A program made the translations under genes and the position numbers. Shown in pieces: positions 37,469 to 45,895 of a stretch of 64,000 nt of DNA; positions within the stretch are counted from its first letter, which is position 1, and each line of letters begins with the position of its first letter. Source of the stretch: Bordetella sp. 02P26C-1 (GTDB lineage Bacteria > Pseudomonadota > Gammaproteobacteria > Burkholderiales > Burkholderiaceae_B); the NCBI RefSeq assembly GCF_009763255.1, contig NZ_WSJB01000001.1, positions 1-64,000 of the forward strand. Direction: 5' to 3'. The notes beneath the pieces are model-generated. The model worked only from the letters and a program-made list of their open reading frames with translations. It was not told the origin of the DNA and did no database searches.

Positions 37469-38911
37469 ATGTCAGTATTGCGTCGCACCAAAATTGTCGC
37501 CACGCTAGGGCCCGCGACGTCCACGCCCGAGCAGTTGGAAGCCCTGGTGCGTGCGGGCATCGACGTCGCGCGATTGAACTTCTCGCATGGCACGGCCGAC
37601 GATCACCGCGAGCGCGCGCGCCTCGTGCGCGAAGCCGCCGAGAAGCAAGGTCGCTATGTCGCCATCATGGGTGACTTGCAAGGGCCAAAGATCCGTATCG
37701 CGCGCTTTACCGATAAGCAGATCGAGTTGCATGTCGGAGATAAGTTCGTGCTGTCGAATAGTCACCCCAAAGACCAGGGCACGAAAGAGATTGTCGGAAT
37801 CGACTATCCCGAACTGGTGCAGGACTGCAAGCCTGGCGATGAGCTGTTGCTCGACGACGGCCGCGTGGTGCTGGTTGTGGATCGCATTGTCGATGATGCC
37901 GTGCATACGACGGTGACGGTCGGTGGCCCGTTATCGAACAACAAGGGTATTAATCGTCGTGGTGGGGGCTTGTCCGCGCCGAGCCTGACGGATAAGGACC
38001 GCGCCGATATTCTGGTGGCGGCCGAACTTGAATTGGAATATGTGGCCGTCTCGTTCCCGCGTTATGGCAGTGACATCGACGAAGCGCGCCAATTGCTGCG
38101 CGCCGCCGGCAGCGACGCGTGGATTGTCGCCAAGATTGAGCGCGCCGAAGCGGTCGTCGATGACGAAGCCCTGGACGCATTGATCCGCGCCAGCGATGGC
38201 GTCATGGTCGCGCGTGGCGACCTGGGGGTCGAAGTGGGCGACGCGGAACTGGTGGGCATCCAGAAACGCATCATTCAGCACGCGCGCACGCTGAACAAAG
38301 TGGTCATCACCGCCACGCAGATGATGGAATCGATGATCTCCAGTCCATTACCCACGCGTGCAGAGGTATCCGACGTTGCCAATGCGGTGCTGGATTACAC
38401 CGACGCGGTCATGTTGTCCGCTGAAAGCGCATCGGGTAAATATCCCGTCGAAGCGGTGCAGGCGATGGCACGCGTGTGCCTGGGCGCGGAAAAGCATCCC
38501 ACCAGCATGAAGTCGCATCATCGCCTGGGCGAAACGTTTACGCGCTGCGATGAGACGATCGCACTCGCGGCCATGTATGCGGCCAACCATTTCCCCGGTG
38601 TCAAAGCCATCATCGCCTTGACCGAAAGCGGCCATACGCCGCTCATTATGTCGCGCATCCGTTCGGCGGTGCCGATCTATTGCTATAGCCCGCATCACCA
38701 CACGCAACATCGCGCGGCGATGTTCAGGGGGGTATATACGGTGCCGTTCGACCCATCGGCATATGACCCGTCGGAACTGAGCGACGCGGCGATCGGCGAA
38801 CTGAAAAAACGTGGCCGTGTGCAGCCGGGCGACTGGGTGATCCTGACCAAGGGCGATTCCTACCGCGATAGCGGTGGGACCAACGGGATGAAAATCCTGG
38901 TTGTGGAATAA
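37469..38911 (+). CDS. pyk: Pyruvate kinase
   Basis: A 480-residue enzyme converting phosphoenolpyruvate and ADP to pyruvate and ATP. Domain A begins LRRTKIVATLGPATSTPEQL; NFSHGTADDHRERARLV, the MGDLQGPKIRIARF loop, the active-site motif IVAKIERAEAV and ITATQMMESMISSPLPTRAE are all intact. The C-terminal regulatory domain is present. The start follows AGAGAGGTGATTC. It is monocistronic, ending at a clear hairpin. Confidence 0.96.
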   Translation: MSVLRRTKIVATLGPATSTPEQLEALVRAGIDVARLNFSHGTADDHRERARLVREAAEKQGRYVAIMGDLQGPKIRIARFTDKQIELHVGDKFVLSNSHPKDQGTKEIVGIDYPELVQDCKPGDELLLDDGRVVLVVDRIVDDAVHTTVTVGGPLSNNKGINRRGGGLSAPSLTDKDRADILVAAELELEYVAVSFPRYGSDIDEARQLLRAAGSDAWIVAKIERAEAVVDDEALDALIRASDGVMVARGDLGVEVGDAELVGIQKRIIQHARTLNKVVITATQMMESMISSPLPTRAEVSDVANAVLDYTDAVMLSAESASGKYPVEAVQAMARVCLGAEKHPTSMKSHHRLGETFTRCDETIALAAMYAANHFPGVKAIIALTESGHTPLIMSRIRSAVPIYCYSPHHHTQHRAAMFRGVYTVPFDPSAYDPSELSDAAIGELKKRGRVQPGDWVILTKGDSYRDSGGTNGMKILVVE

Positions 38912-38917
38912 GGCGGG

Positions 38918-38972
38918 ATTACGCGTTTCGCATAGCGTAATGACTGCGCATAGCCTTCGCGCAGTCTGGTTT
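38918..38972 (+). terminator. Two stem-loops after pyk
   Basis: ATTACGC (38918) pairs with GCGTAAT (38935-38941), and right behind it GACTGCGC (38942-38949) pairs perfectly with GCGCAGTC (38959-38966), followed by TGGTTTCTC. The second stem with its T-rich tail is the better intrinsic terminator candidate for pyk. Confidence 0.65.
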
Positions 38973-39126
38973 CTCGCATCAACCGCGAACTCCGAACTTG
39001 GGCTGAACTGACACAACTATAAAGCCGGTGATGCGGTGCCTCCAGCGTCGAATTGGCGTGGCGGGACACCGCATTGTTAGCAAGATAAGTTCGCAAGCCC
39101 GTACAACATCAAGGTTGGAGTTAACG

Positions 39127-39486
39127 ATGCATGAAATCTCTTTATGTCATTTGGAGCGTGCTTCGGGGGGGATCGACCGCATGTCCCTCGTTCTATTCGG
39201 TAGTTTTGGCGCCCCAATCGGCTATGTGCTCGGATCGCAGCTTCTGGGGGGCTGCTCGCCCGCGGGGGTGATTCAGCAAGTCTGCACAGGATGGGTCGTA
39301 CCCACCATTGCCAGCTACGTCCCTGGCGTCCCGAGCAGCCTCATGTCCCCGGGGCACGCTGTCGCTGCCAGCGCACTGGCTGGCGCTTTGCATAGCGCCA
39401 TCGATTTCGGCTTTTCAAGCGCGCCGGTGGTACATAACGACACCTCAGCCACCAACGCTCCCAGCATGTCGATTGTCAGGGCGTGA
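39127..39486 (+). CDS. Bacteriocin-like peptide with double-glycine leader (A)
   Basis: Encodes 119 residues. The ATG at 39127 follows TTGGAG with good spacing; the open frame upstream to 39028 has no such signal. The N-terminus MHEISLCHLERASGG has the pattern of Gly-Gly leaders (short, polar/hydrophobic heptad, ending GG) removed by C39-peptidase ABC exporters. The presumed mature part (about 104 residues) is Gly/Ala-rich and hydrophobic: LFGSFGAPIGYVLGSQLLGG with GxxxG spacing, two cysteines (GGCSPAG, QQVCTG), then VAASALAGALHSAID. It parallels the next gene in leader, glycine pattern and cysteine position. No exporter or obvious immunity gene is adjacent. A class II bacteriocin/microcin is the best guess; a small membrane protein is the alternative. 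Confidence 0.6.
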   Translation: MHEISLCHLERASGGIDRMSLVLFGSFGAPIGYVLGSQLLGGCSPAGVIQQVCTGWVVPTIASYVPGVPSSLMSPGHAVAASALAGALHSAIDFGFSSAPVVHNDTSATNAPSMSIVRA

Positions 39487-39547
39487 GCGCTACCGAAGAC
39501 GGCGACTCGATTCGCCAACCTAACCATTAACCATTTGGAGAAACACG

Positions 39548-39883
39548 ATGCAAACAATTTCTTTACACGACGCTTCGCGCGTCGGCGGTGGTATGGAAGA
39601 GGCATATTTGGCGATGTTAGGAGGTATAGGCGGCTTTCTCGGCCATACCACCGGCTCCATGATGCAAGGGAAGTGCGACTGGGGCGCGTTACCTGCAGCC
39701 GCTGTAGGTGCGGGTCTGGCGTTCGCAACGGCGCGCTTTAGTCCACATGGCCCTGCGTATACGCCTCCCGTGGCCGCCGCATTTGTCGGAACAATCTATG
39801 GACTGATGACAACCCTCGACGAACTCAGATTGGGCAACATCGCAGTGGAATTGCCACGATTGAGTTACGCGAAAAACCAATAA
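39548..39883 (+). CDS. Bacteriocin-like peptide with double-glycine leader (B)
   Basis: Encodes 111 residues behind TTGGAGAAACACG. The leader MQTISLHDASRVGGG shares the xxISL...GG pattern of the upstream peptide. The mature region begins MEEAYLAMLGGIGGFLGHTT, has one cysteine (QGKCDWG), and then small-residue-rich hydrophobic stretches (ALPAAAVGAGLAFATA, PPVAAAFVGTIYGLMT). It lies 61 bp after peptide A, so the pair could be a two-component bacteriocin. Its last 19 bp overlap the 3' end of the convergent membrane-protein gene at 39865. I do not recognise a close named relative. Confidence 0.6.
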   Translation: MQTISLHDASRVGGGMEEAYLAMLGGIGGFLGHTTGSMMQGKCDWGALPAAAVGAGLAFATARFSPHGPAYTPPVAAAFVGTIYGLMTTLDELRLGNIAVELPRLSYAKNQ

Positions 39884-41094
39884 CACACCGCGATCGACGC
39901 CAGTACGCCGGCGAGATCGGCCAACAACGCGCACCCCACTGCATGGCGCGCGCGCAGGATGCCGACCGACCCGAAGTACACGGCGAGCACGTAGAACGTC
40001 GTTTCGGTGCTGCCCTGCATGACGGAAGCCAGCAGCGCGGGAAAGCTGTCCACACCGAAATGGCTCATGGTCTCTAGCATCATGGCGCGTGCGGCGCTGC
40101 CGGAAAACGGCTTCACCAGGGCCGTCGGCAGCGCATCCACCCACCGTGTATCCCAGCCAATGGCGTGCGCGAGCCAACGGATGCCGTCCAGCGCGATATC
40201 GAGCGCGCCCGAGGCGCGCAGCACGCCTACCGCGCAGAGCATGGCCACGAGATAGGGCAGCAGACTCTTGGCCACATCGAAACCATCCTTCGCGCCCGCG
40301 ATAAAGGTTTCGTAGACGGGGACACGCTTGTAGGCGCCGATAATCAGAAAGGCCAGCAGAATGCCGAACAGCATCAGGTTGCCCATCAAGGACGATAGCG
40401 TGGCGATGGCCACGGCAGACATCCCGGCCAGCATCGCCATGAACCCGCCCAGCAGCAGCGCGGCACCACCCAGCCAGGCTAACACCACGGGGTCGTAGAG
40501 TTTCAGGCGCTGGCATAGCGCGACAGACAGCAAGCCCGCGACCGTGGACGCGCTGGTGGCTAGCAAGATAGGCAGGAACACCATGGTGGGATCGGCAGCG
40601 CCCTGCTGCGCGCGAAACATAAACACCGTGATCGGCAATAGCGTCAGTGAAGATGCGTTCAACACCAGAAACAGGATTTGCGCGTTGCTGGCGGTTTCCG
40701 GGCTGGGGTTCAGCGTCTGCAATTCGCGCATCGCGCGCAACCCGATCGGCGTCGCGGCATTATCCAGGCCTAAACCGTTGGCGGCGAAATTCAGGGTAAT
40801 CAGCCCAATGGCGGGATGGCCACGCGGGACCTCGGGCATCAGGCGCGCGAATAAAGGTCCCAGCAGCACCGCGAGTTTTTCCACGAGACCCGCGGCCTCG
40901 GCGATACGCAGAAAGCCTAGCCACAGTGTCAAGGTGCCAAACAGCAGCACCATGACCTCGACCGAGATGCGCGCCATGTCAAACAGGCTGCCGACGATCT
41001 GGCGGAACACTTCGGGATCACCGATATAGAGCCAGCGATGCAGCGCGGCGGCGGCGGCCGCGAGAAAAAATCCCAACCAGAGTTTATTGAGCAT
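39865..41094 (-). CDS. SpmA/SpmB-type nucleoside-recognition membrane protein
   Basis: About 409 residues, polytopic. The N-terminal half resembles SpmA (NFAANGLGLDNAATPIGLRA, ELQTLNPSPETASNAQILFL) and the C-terminal half SpmB (FIAGAKDGFDVAKSLLPYLV, MLETMSHFGVDSFPALLASV, GSTETTFYVLAVYFG), that is, two Gate/nucleoside-recognition domains fused. These proteins are named from Bacillus spore maturation, but non-sporulating bacteria carry them too; a transport role is suspected. The frame opens at 41160, but MLNKLWLGFFLAA (41094) begins the first helix; no good ribosome site is seen for either. The gene is convergent with and overlaps peptide B by 19 bp. Confidence 0.8.
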   Translation of the reverse strand: MLNKLWLGFFLAAAAAALHRWLYIGDPEVFRQIVGSLFDMARISVEVMVLLFGTLTLWLGFLRIAEAAGLVEKLAVLLGPLFARLMPEVPRGHPAIGLITLNFAANGLGLDNAATPIGLRAMRELQTLNPSPETASNAQILFLVLNASSLTLLPITVFMFRAQQGAADPTMVFLPILLATSASTVAGLLSVALCQRLKLYDPVVLAWLGGAALLLGGFMAMLAGMSAVAIATLSSLMGNLMLFGILLAFLIIGAYKRVPVYETFIAGAKDGFDVAKSLLPYLVAMLCAVGVLRASGALDIALDGIRWLAHAIGWDTRWVDALPTALVKPFSGSAARAMMLETMSHFGVDSFPALLASVMQGSTETTFYVLAVYFGSVGILRARHAVGCALLADLAGVLASIAVCYWFFA

Positions 41095-41316
41095 GACGAA
41101 GACGAAGACAGCGTTAACGTGCCGTGCATGGCGACGCTCATTGTCGCAGACTTGCCCCAACGCGCACCGATTTCTGTTCTGCCCGCCTGTAACTCGGGTG
41201 CGAGCCGGGCAGACGGTGCGTTTTGGCCGGATATAGGGGATTCATCCCATGTGCAGGGAGCGTCAATTCGGTATGCTTGATAGGGATACGCGGAGACTGT
41301 GAATAAAAGGTTGCAT

Positions 41317-43530
41317 ATGGACTTCAACGCATGGCGTCGTCGGCGCATTTCGGAGCCTGCCTTTCGCTGGGCGCGCAAGGCAATGCCAGGATTGTCGGAC
41401 ACGGAGCGCGAGGCCATCGACGCGGGCGATGTGTGGTGGGACGCCGATTTGTTCACCGGAGATCCGGACTGGAATAAATTGCTCGCCGTACCTCGCGCCA
41501 CGCTGACGGAGGCCGAGCAGCAGTTTCTGGATGGGCCGGTCACGCAGCTGTGCGCGATGCTGGACGAGTGGGATATCACCTGGCGTCGCGGCGATCTGCC
41601 CGAGGCCGTGTGGCAGTTCCTGCGCGAACACCGCTTTTTCGGGATGATTATTCCGACCTCCTACGGCGGCCTGGGTTTTTCGCCGTATGCGCATTCGGAG
41701 ATCGTGCGCCGGATTTCCGCGTATTCGGTCACGGCCGGCGTGACGGTGATGGTGCCTAACTCGCTCGGCCCAGGCGAGCTGCTGCTGCAGTTCGGCACGC
41801 CCGAACAGCGGGATTACTGGCTACCGCGTCTGGCCGACGGCACGGAGATCCCGTGTTTTGGCCTGACGAGCCCCGAGGCGGGTTCGGACGCGGCCTCCAT
41901 GACGGATACCGGCGTGGTGTGCCGCCAGGTCGTCGATGGGCAAGAAGTGCTGGGGATTCGCCTCAATTGGCGCAAGCGCTATATCACGCTCGGTCCGATT
42001 GCCACCGTGCTCGGTCTGGCGTTCAAACTCCAGGACCCCGATGGTCTGCTAGGTGGCAAGACCGACATCGGGATCTCTGTCGCGTTGGTGCAGACCAATT
42101 CCGCTGGCGTCACGATCGGCCGTCGGCATTTGCCGTCTATGCAGGTATTTCAGAACGGCCCAACCGAAGGCAAAGACGTCTTTGTACCGTTGGATGCGCT
42201 GATCGGCGGGCCAGGCAAAGCCGGCCACGGCTGGCAAATGCTGATGAGCGCACTGGCGGCAGGGCGCGGGATCTCTTTGCCTTCGCTATCGGCCGCTGCC
42301 GCCGTCTATAGCGCCCATGTGACCGGCATGTATGCGCGGGTGCGTCAGCAGTTTGGCATCGCGGTCGGGCGCTTTGAAGGCGTGCAGGAAAAGCTGGGCC
42401 GACTGGCGGGTAATGCCTATATGGTCGAGGCGGCGCGCCGATTGACTTGCGCGGCGTTGAACCAGGGGCATAAACCCGCTGTGGTGTCAGCGATCATGAA
42501 GTATCACGCGACCGAGCGTATGCGCGAGTCGGTCAATGATGCGATGGACGTGCACGCCGGCAAGGCGGTGATAGACGGGCCATCGAATTATCTGGGGTCC
42601 TTGTATCGCGCGTTGCCCATAGCCATCACGGTAGAGGGCGCGAACATTCTGACGCGTTGCCTGATCATTTTCGGGCAGGGCGCCATCCGCGCGCATCCAT
42701 ATCTGATGCGCGAAATCCTGGCGTTGGGGGACAAGGATGAAGCGCGCGGTCTGCAGACCTTTCACGATGTGTTCTGGACGCATCTGACGCATAGCGTCAA
42801 GAACGGTTTTCGTGCCTGGGGGCGGGCATGGACCGGCGGGCTGCTGACTCGCGCGCCCTCTAGCGGCCCGATCGCGCGGCAGTATCGGCGGTTGAGCCGC
42901 TATGCGTCGGCGTTCGCGTTGGTGGCGGATGTCGCCATGGGTGTGTTGGGCGGTGCGCTCAAACGGCGCGAGATGCTGTCGGGGCGTCTGGGCGATATCC
43001 TGGCTGAGCTGTACCTATTGTCGGCGGTGCTCAAGCGATGGGAAGACGATGGTCGCTGTCAGGCGGACTTGCCCCTGGTGCAATGGTGCATGGACGACGG
43101 CTGCGCGCGCCTGGAGACCCGATTCGATCAGGTCCTGGCGAATCTGCCGCAACGTCCCCTGGCATGGGCGCTGCGCGCGATCGTCTTGCCGGTACGTTTG
43201 AACAGGGGCCCGAGCGATGCGTTGACGCGAGAGTGTGCCGAGCTGTTGTTGTCGCCATCGCCCACGCGTGCCCGTGTCGTGGCCGATCTGCAGCGGGGCC
43301 GGGGCGATGATGCGGTCGCACAACTCGAGCGCGCCTTCGCGTTGGTGCATGCGGTGCAACCGCTGCTCGACCGGTTAAAGCGCGAGGGCGTGCGGGATTG
43401 GCGGCTGGCGTATCAGGCGGGGGCGATTACTGATGAACAGGCTCGCGAAATCGAAGCCGCGCAAGACGCGGTCAGCCAGGTGGTCGCGGTGGATGACTTT
43501 ATGCCGGGCGAGTTTGAACGCGACTCATAA
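41317..43530 (+). CDS. FadE-type acyl-CoA dehydrogenase
   Basis: About 737 residues from the ATG at 41317 (AAAAGG 6 bp upstream); a GTG at 41299 is an alternative. It has the acyl-CoA dehydrogenase core (RFFGMIIPTSYGGLGFSPYA, FGLTSPEAGSDAASMTDTGV, NWRKRYITLGPIATVLGLAF) plus the long C-terminal extension of the FadE family that oxidises long-chain acyl-CoAs. FAD-dependent, first step of beta-oxidation. Other beta-oxidation genes are not adjacent. The divergent promoter region with the SpmAB-like gene (41095-41316) shows no strong motif. Confidence 0.9.
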   Translation: MDFNAWRRRRISEPAFRWARKAMPGLSDTEREAIDAGDVWWDADLFTGDPDWNKLLAVPRATLTEAEQQFLDGPVTQLCAMLDEWDITWRRGDLPEAVWQFLREHRFFGMIIPTSYGGLGFSPYAHSEIVRRISAYSVTAGVTVMVPNSLGPGELLLQFGTPEQRDYWLPRLADGTEIPCFGLTSPEAGSDAASMTDTGVVCRQVVDGQEVLGIRLNWRKRYITLGPIATVLGLAFKLQDPDGLLGGKTDIGISVALVQTNSAGVTIGRRHLPSMQVFQNGPTEGKDVFVPLDALIGGPGKAGHGWQMLMSALAAGRGISLPSLSAAAAVYSAHVTGMYARVRQQFGIAVGRFEGVQEKLGRLAGNAYMVEAARRLTCAALNQGHKPAVVSAIMKYHATERMRESVNDAMDVHAGKAVIDGPSNYLGSLYRALPIAITVEGANILTRCLIIFGQGAIRAHPYLMREILALGDKDEARGLQTFHDVFWTHLTHSVKNGFRAWGRAWTGGLLTRAPSSGPIARQYRRLSRYASAFALVADVAMGVLGGALKRREMLSGRLGDILAELYLLSAVLKRWEDDGRCQADLPLVQWCMDDGCARLETRFDQVLANLPQRPLAWALRAIVLPVRLNRGPSDALTRECAELLLSPSPTRARVVADLQRGRGDDAVAQLERAFALVHAVQPLLDRLKREGVRDWRLAYQAGAITDEQAREIEAAQDAVSQVVAVDDFMPGEFERDS

Positions 43531-43553
43531 GCCCGTCCCATGGGTGTGAGGGG

Positions 43554-44507
43554 CTAAGTGCTGGCGGCGGTCGCGCGCATCACCTGGGCTTGAGGCAGGG
43601 AGTCTTTAAGAGACACGGCCGTCTTTTTTAGCGCCGCGACAAAGAGTTGCGCTTGTCGCGATAGCGGCGTGTTATTCGGTAAAAGCAGCTGAGCCTTGAC
43701 CGGCATGCGCGGTTCATAACGGACGGTGGCGACACCCTGATTGCGGCCGGTGAGCAAGTAGAAGGGATCAATGATCGCCACGCCAGCTCCCGATCTGGCC
43801 AGGGAGTACGCGACGGCGGTTAAGGTGACCTCCAGGGCGATTTTTCTTTTGACGCCGGCGATGCGGTAGCTTTCTTCGATCAAAGCGCCCAGCGGCAGAT
43901 TCTTGTCAAACGATATGAGGGGATAGTCCACCAGGTCATGCGGGGTGATCACAGGCAGTTTGGCCAGCGGACAGTTTTCGGGCACGACACATACCAGCTC
44001 GGCTTCGCACAAATCGATGAGGCGTCCCTCGATCATGCGTCCATCCTGGCTCAGCGGTGACAGGACGATGCCAAAGTCCGCGCGCTCTTGGAACACGCTA
44101 TCGGAAACGCTGACATTGTCCGTGGCGATGACCGATATCTGAATCTGCGGCCAGTCTTCGCGAAACCGAACACTGGTCGGGGCCAAGAGGTTTTCGGCAA
44201 TCGTCGGGACGGTGGAGATGTGTATGGCCCCTTCGGTCAGCTCCCGCATATCCTCGACCTGTCGGTTGACGCGCGAGATGCCGTCGAAGATGCGGTTCAG
44301 CTCCCCCATGATCTCCATCGTTTCGCGGGTCGCCTGTAGTCGTCCGCGCTTGCGCACAAAAAAGGGAAATCCGGCGTGCAGCGCGCACTCTCGTAACAGC
44401 AGGCTGACGGCCGGTTGAGAAATGCCTAGCGCGGCGGCAGCTTCGGCCACACTGCCGTGGCGACTGACGGCGCGAATGACTTCCATCTGACGAACAGTCA
44501 AGTGCAT
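43554..44507 (-). CDS. LysR-family transcriptional regulator
   Basis: A 317-residue regulator with an N-terminal winged HTH (MHLTVRQMEVIRAVSRHGSV, AAAALGISQPAVSLLLREC) and a LysR substrate domain (GAIHISTVPTIAENLLAPTS, ADFGIVLSPLSQDGRMIEG). It is divergent from the enolase-superfamily/Liv operon starting at 44765, the classic LysR arrangement, and probably activates it with a sugar acid or lactone as inducer. Confidence 0.93.
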   Translation of the reverse strand: MHLTVRQMEVIRAVSRHGSVAEAAAALGISQPAVSLLLRECALHAGFPFFVRKRGRLQATRETMEIMGELNRIFDGISRVNRQVEDMRELTEGAIHISTVPTIAENLLAPTSVRFREDWPQIQISVIATDNVSVSDSVFQERADFGIVLSPLSQDGRMIEGRLIDLCEAELVCVVPENCPLAKLPVITPHDLVDYPLISFDKNLPLGALIEESYRIAGVKRKIALEVTLTAVAYSLARSGAGVAIIDPFYLLTGRNQGVATVRYEPRMPVKAQLLLPNNTPLSRQAQLFVAALKKTAVSLKDSLPQAQVMRATAAST

Positions 44508-44610
44508 TGTGTCTTCTCCGGGGTGCCGTCGTTATGTGAGCCGCGCGCGTGTCAGTCGGCTCGTGCTGCCGGTCGTCGAGACTGTCGCTACATCAGCGCG
44601 GCACTTATGC

Positions 44611-44650
44611 GACTTAAGTCTAGCTTATCTTTGAATTAGTCTGCTTAGAT
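44611..44650. promoter_or_regulatory. Palindrome and direct repeat, candidate LysR site
   Basis: GACTTAAGTC (44611-44620) is a perfect 10-bp palindrome. The stretch TTAAGTCTAGCTTA starting at 44614 is echoed as TTAGTCTGCTTAGA at about 44636-44649. The cluster lies about 120 bp before the dehydratase gene and about 105 bp before the LysR start, in the only AT-rich part of the divergent gap. The spacing suits LysR recognition and activation sites. Confidence 0.4.
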
Positions 44651-44764
44651 TGTTTTTGTACGGCCCGGCTTATACAGTCATTGCACTTAGCGGCGCCAAT
44701 CAACACGACAGAACCGAGATCCTTCGGCGCCCACGCCACCAGAAATAAGAAGAGGAGCGCATGC

Positions 44765-45895
44765 ATGAGGATAGTGTCGGTCGAGTCGTCAGTGGTGTCT
44801 TTGCCATTCGATATGGGCGGCCCCTATGCCCGGTTTGCCGGGAAGTTATGGGACCGATTGGAGATATTGCTGGTCCGGGTGGAGACAGAGGACGGGTTGG
44901 TCGGTTGGGGCGAGGCGTTTGGGCACGCCGCGATACCCGCCACGCGCGCGGCGTTGGACACCATCGTGGCGCCGCTGGTGATCGGCAAACATGCCGGGGA
45001 CATCGCGGCGCTGACACGCAGCACGCTGCATAGCACCCACCTGCTGGGCCGCAATGGTTGTTATGTCTACGCCTGGTCGGGCATCGAGATTGCGTTGTGG
45101 GATTTGCTGGGCAAGCGGGCCGGACTGCCGGTGCATCGATTGCTGGGCAACGGCAGCCGCGCGCAGCTGGAGGCTTACTCCAGCTTGCTGGCTTACGGCG
45201 ACGCCGATATTGCGGCGCGCAATACGCGGGCGGCCGCGGACCGGGGATTTCGCTACGTCAAACTGCATGAAACAACGCGCGAGGCGCTGTTGCGATCCCA
45301 AGAGGCCGTGCAGGGGCGTGACGTACAGATCATGATGGACGTCAATTGTGCGTGGGACGTGCCCGATGCGCTGGAGATGGCGCGCAGTATGCAGGGCGAC
45401 AAGATGTATTGGTTTGAAGAGCCTGTCTGGCCGCCCGAGGATGCGCGCGGACTGGCGAGGGTGCGTGACTGCGGCATTCCGATTGCCGCCGGCGAAAACG
45501 TGGCCGGACTGCAGGGCTTTCGCGCCTTGTTGGAGGCTCGGGCGATTGATATCGCTCAACCCAGCGTCACCAAGATAGGCGGGATTGGCGAGACGATGCG
45601 GGTGGCGGCATTGTGCGATGCCCACGGGGTGCGTGTGATTCCCCATTCACCGTATTTCGGCCCGGGATTTATTGCGACGCTGCATATTGGCGCCGCGCTC
45701 GTGCACTCGCCGTTGATCGAAGTGCTGTGGATGGACATGGAGGCTAACCCCTTTGCTCCCTATGTACATGCTGTCGATGGCATGTTGCGCGTGCCCCAAG
45801 GTCCAGGCTTGGGCTGTGACCCCCATCCCGAGCTGATGTCGCGGTATCGCGTCGGGGACGTTAACCGGATTACCGAAGCCGAGGTGCACGTATGA
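44765..45895 (+). CDS. Enolase-superfamily (mandelate racemase/muconate lactonizing) enzyme A
   Basis: A 376-residue enzyme with the capping domain (MRIVSVESSVVSLPFDMGGP, DGLVGWGEAFGHAAIPATRA) and a TIM barrel. Barrel-end residues: Lys in RYVKLHE, Asp/Asn in MMDVNCAWD, Glu in YWFEEPVWP, and Glu in AAGENVAGL. The second base of the usual KxK is replaced by His (KLH), and SPYFGPG ends the site. These enzymes abstract the proton alpha to a carboxylate in dehydration, racemisation or cycloisomerisation; the exact reaction cannot be read. The start follows GAGGAGCGCATGC. It overlaps enzyme B by 4 bp (ATGA). Confidence 0.88.
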   Translation: MRIVSVESSVVSLPFDMGGPYARFAGKLWDRLEILLVRVETEDGLVGWGEAFGHAAIPATRAALDTIVAPLVIGKHAGDIAALTRSTLHSTHLLGRNGCYVYAWSGIEIALWDLLGKRAGLPVHRLLGNGSRAQLEAYSSLLAYGDADIAARNTRAAADRGFRYVKLHETTREALLRSQEAVQGRDVQIMMDVNCAWDVPDALEMARSMQGDKMYWFEEPVWPPEDARGLARVRDCGIPIAAGENVAGLQGFRALLEARAIDIAQPSVTKIGGIGETMRVAALCDAHGVRVIPHSPYFGPGFIATLHIGAALVHSPLIEVLWMDMEANPFAPYVHAVDGMLRVPQGPGLGCDPHPELMSRYRVGDVNRITEAEVHV

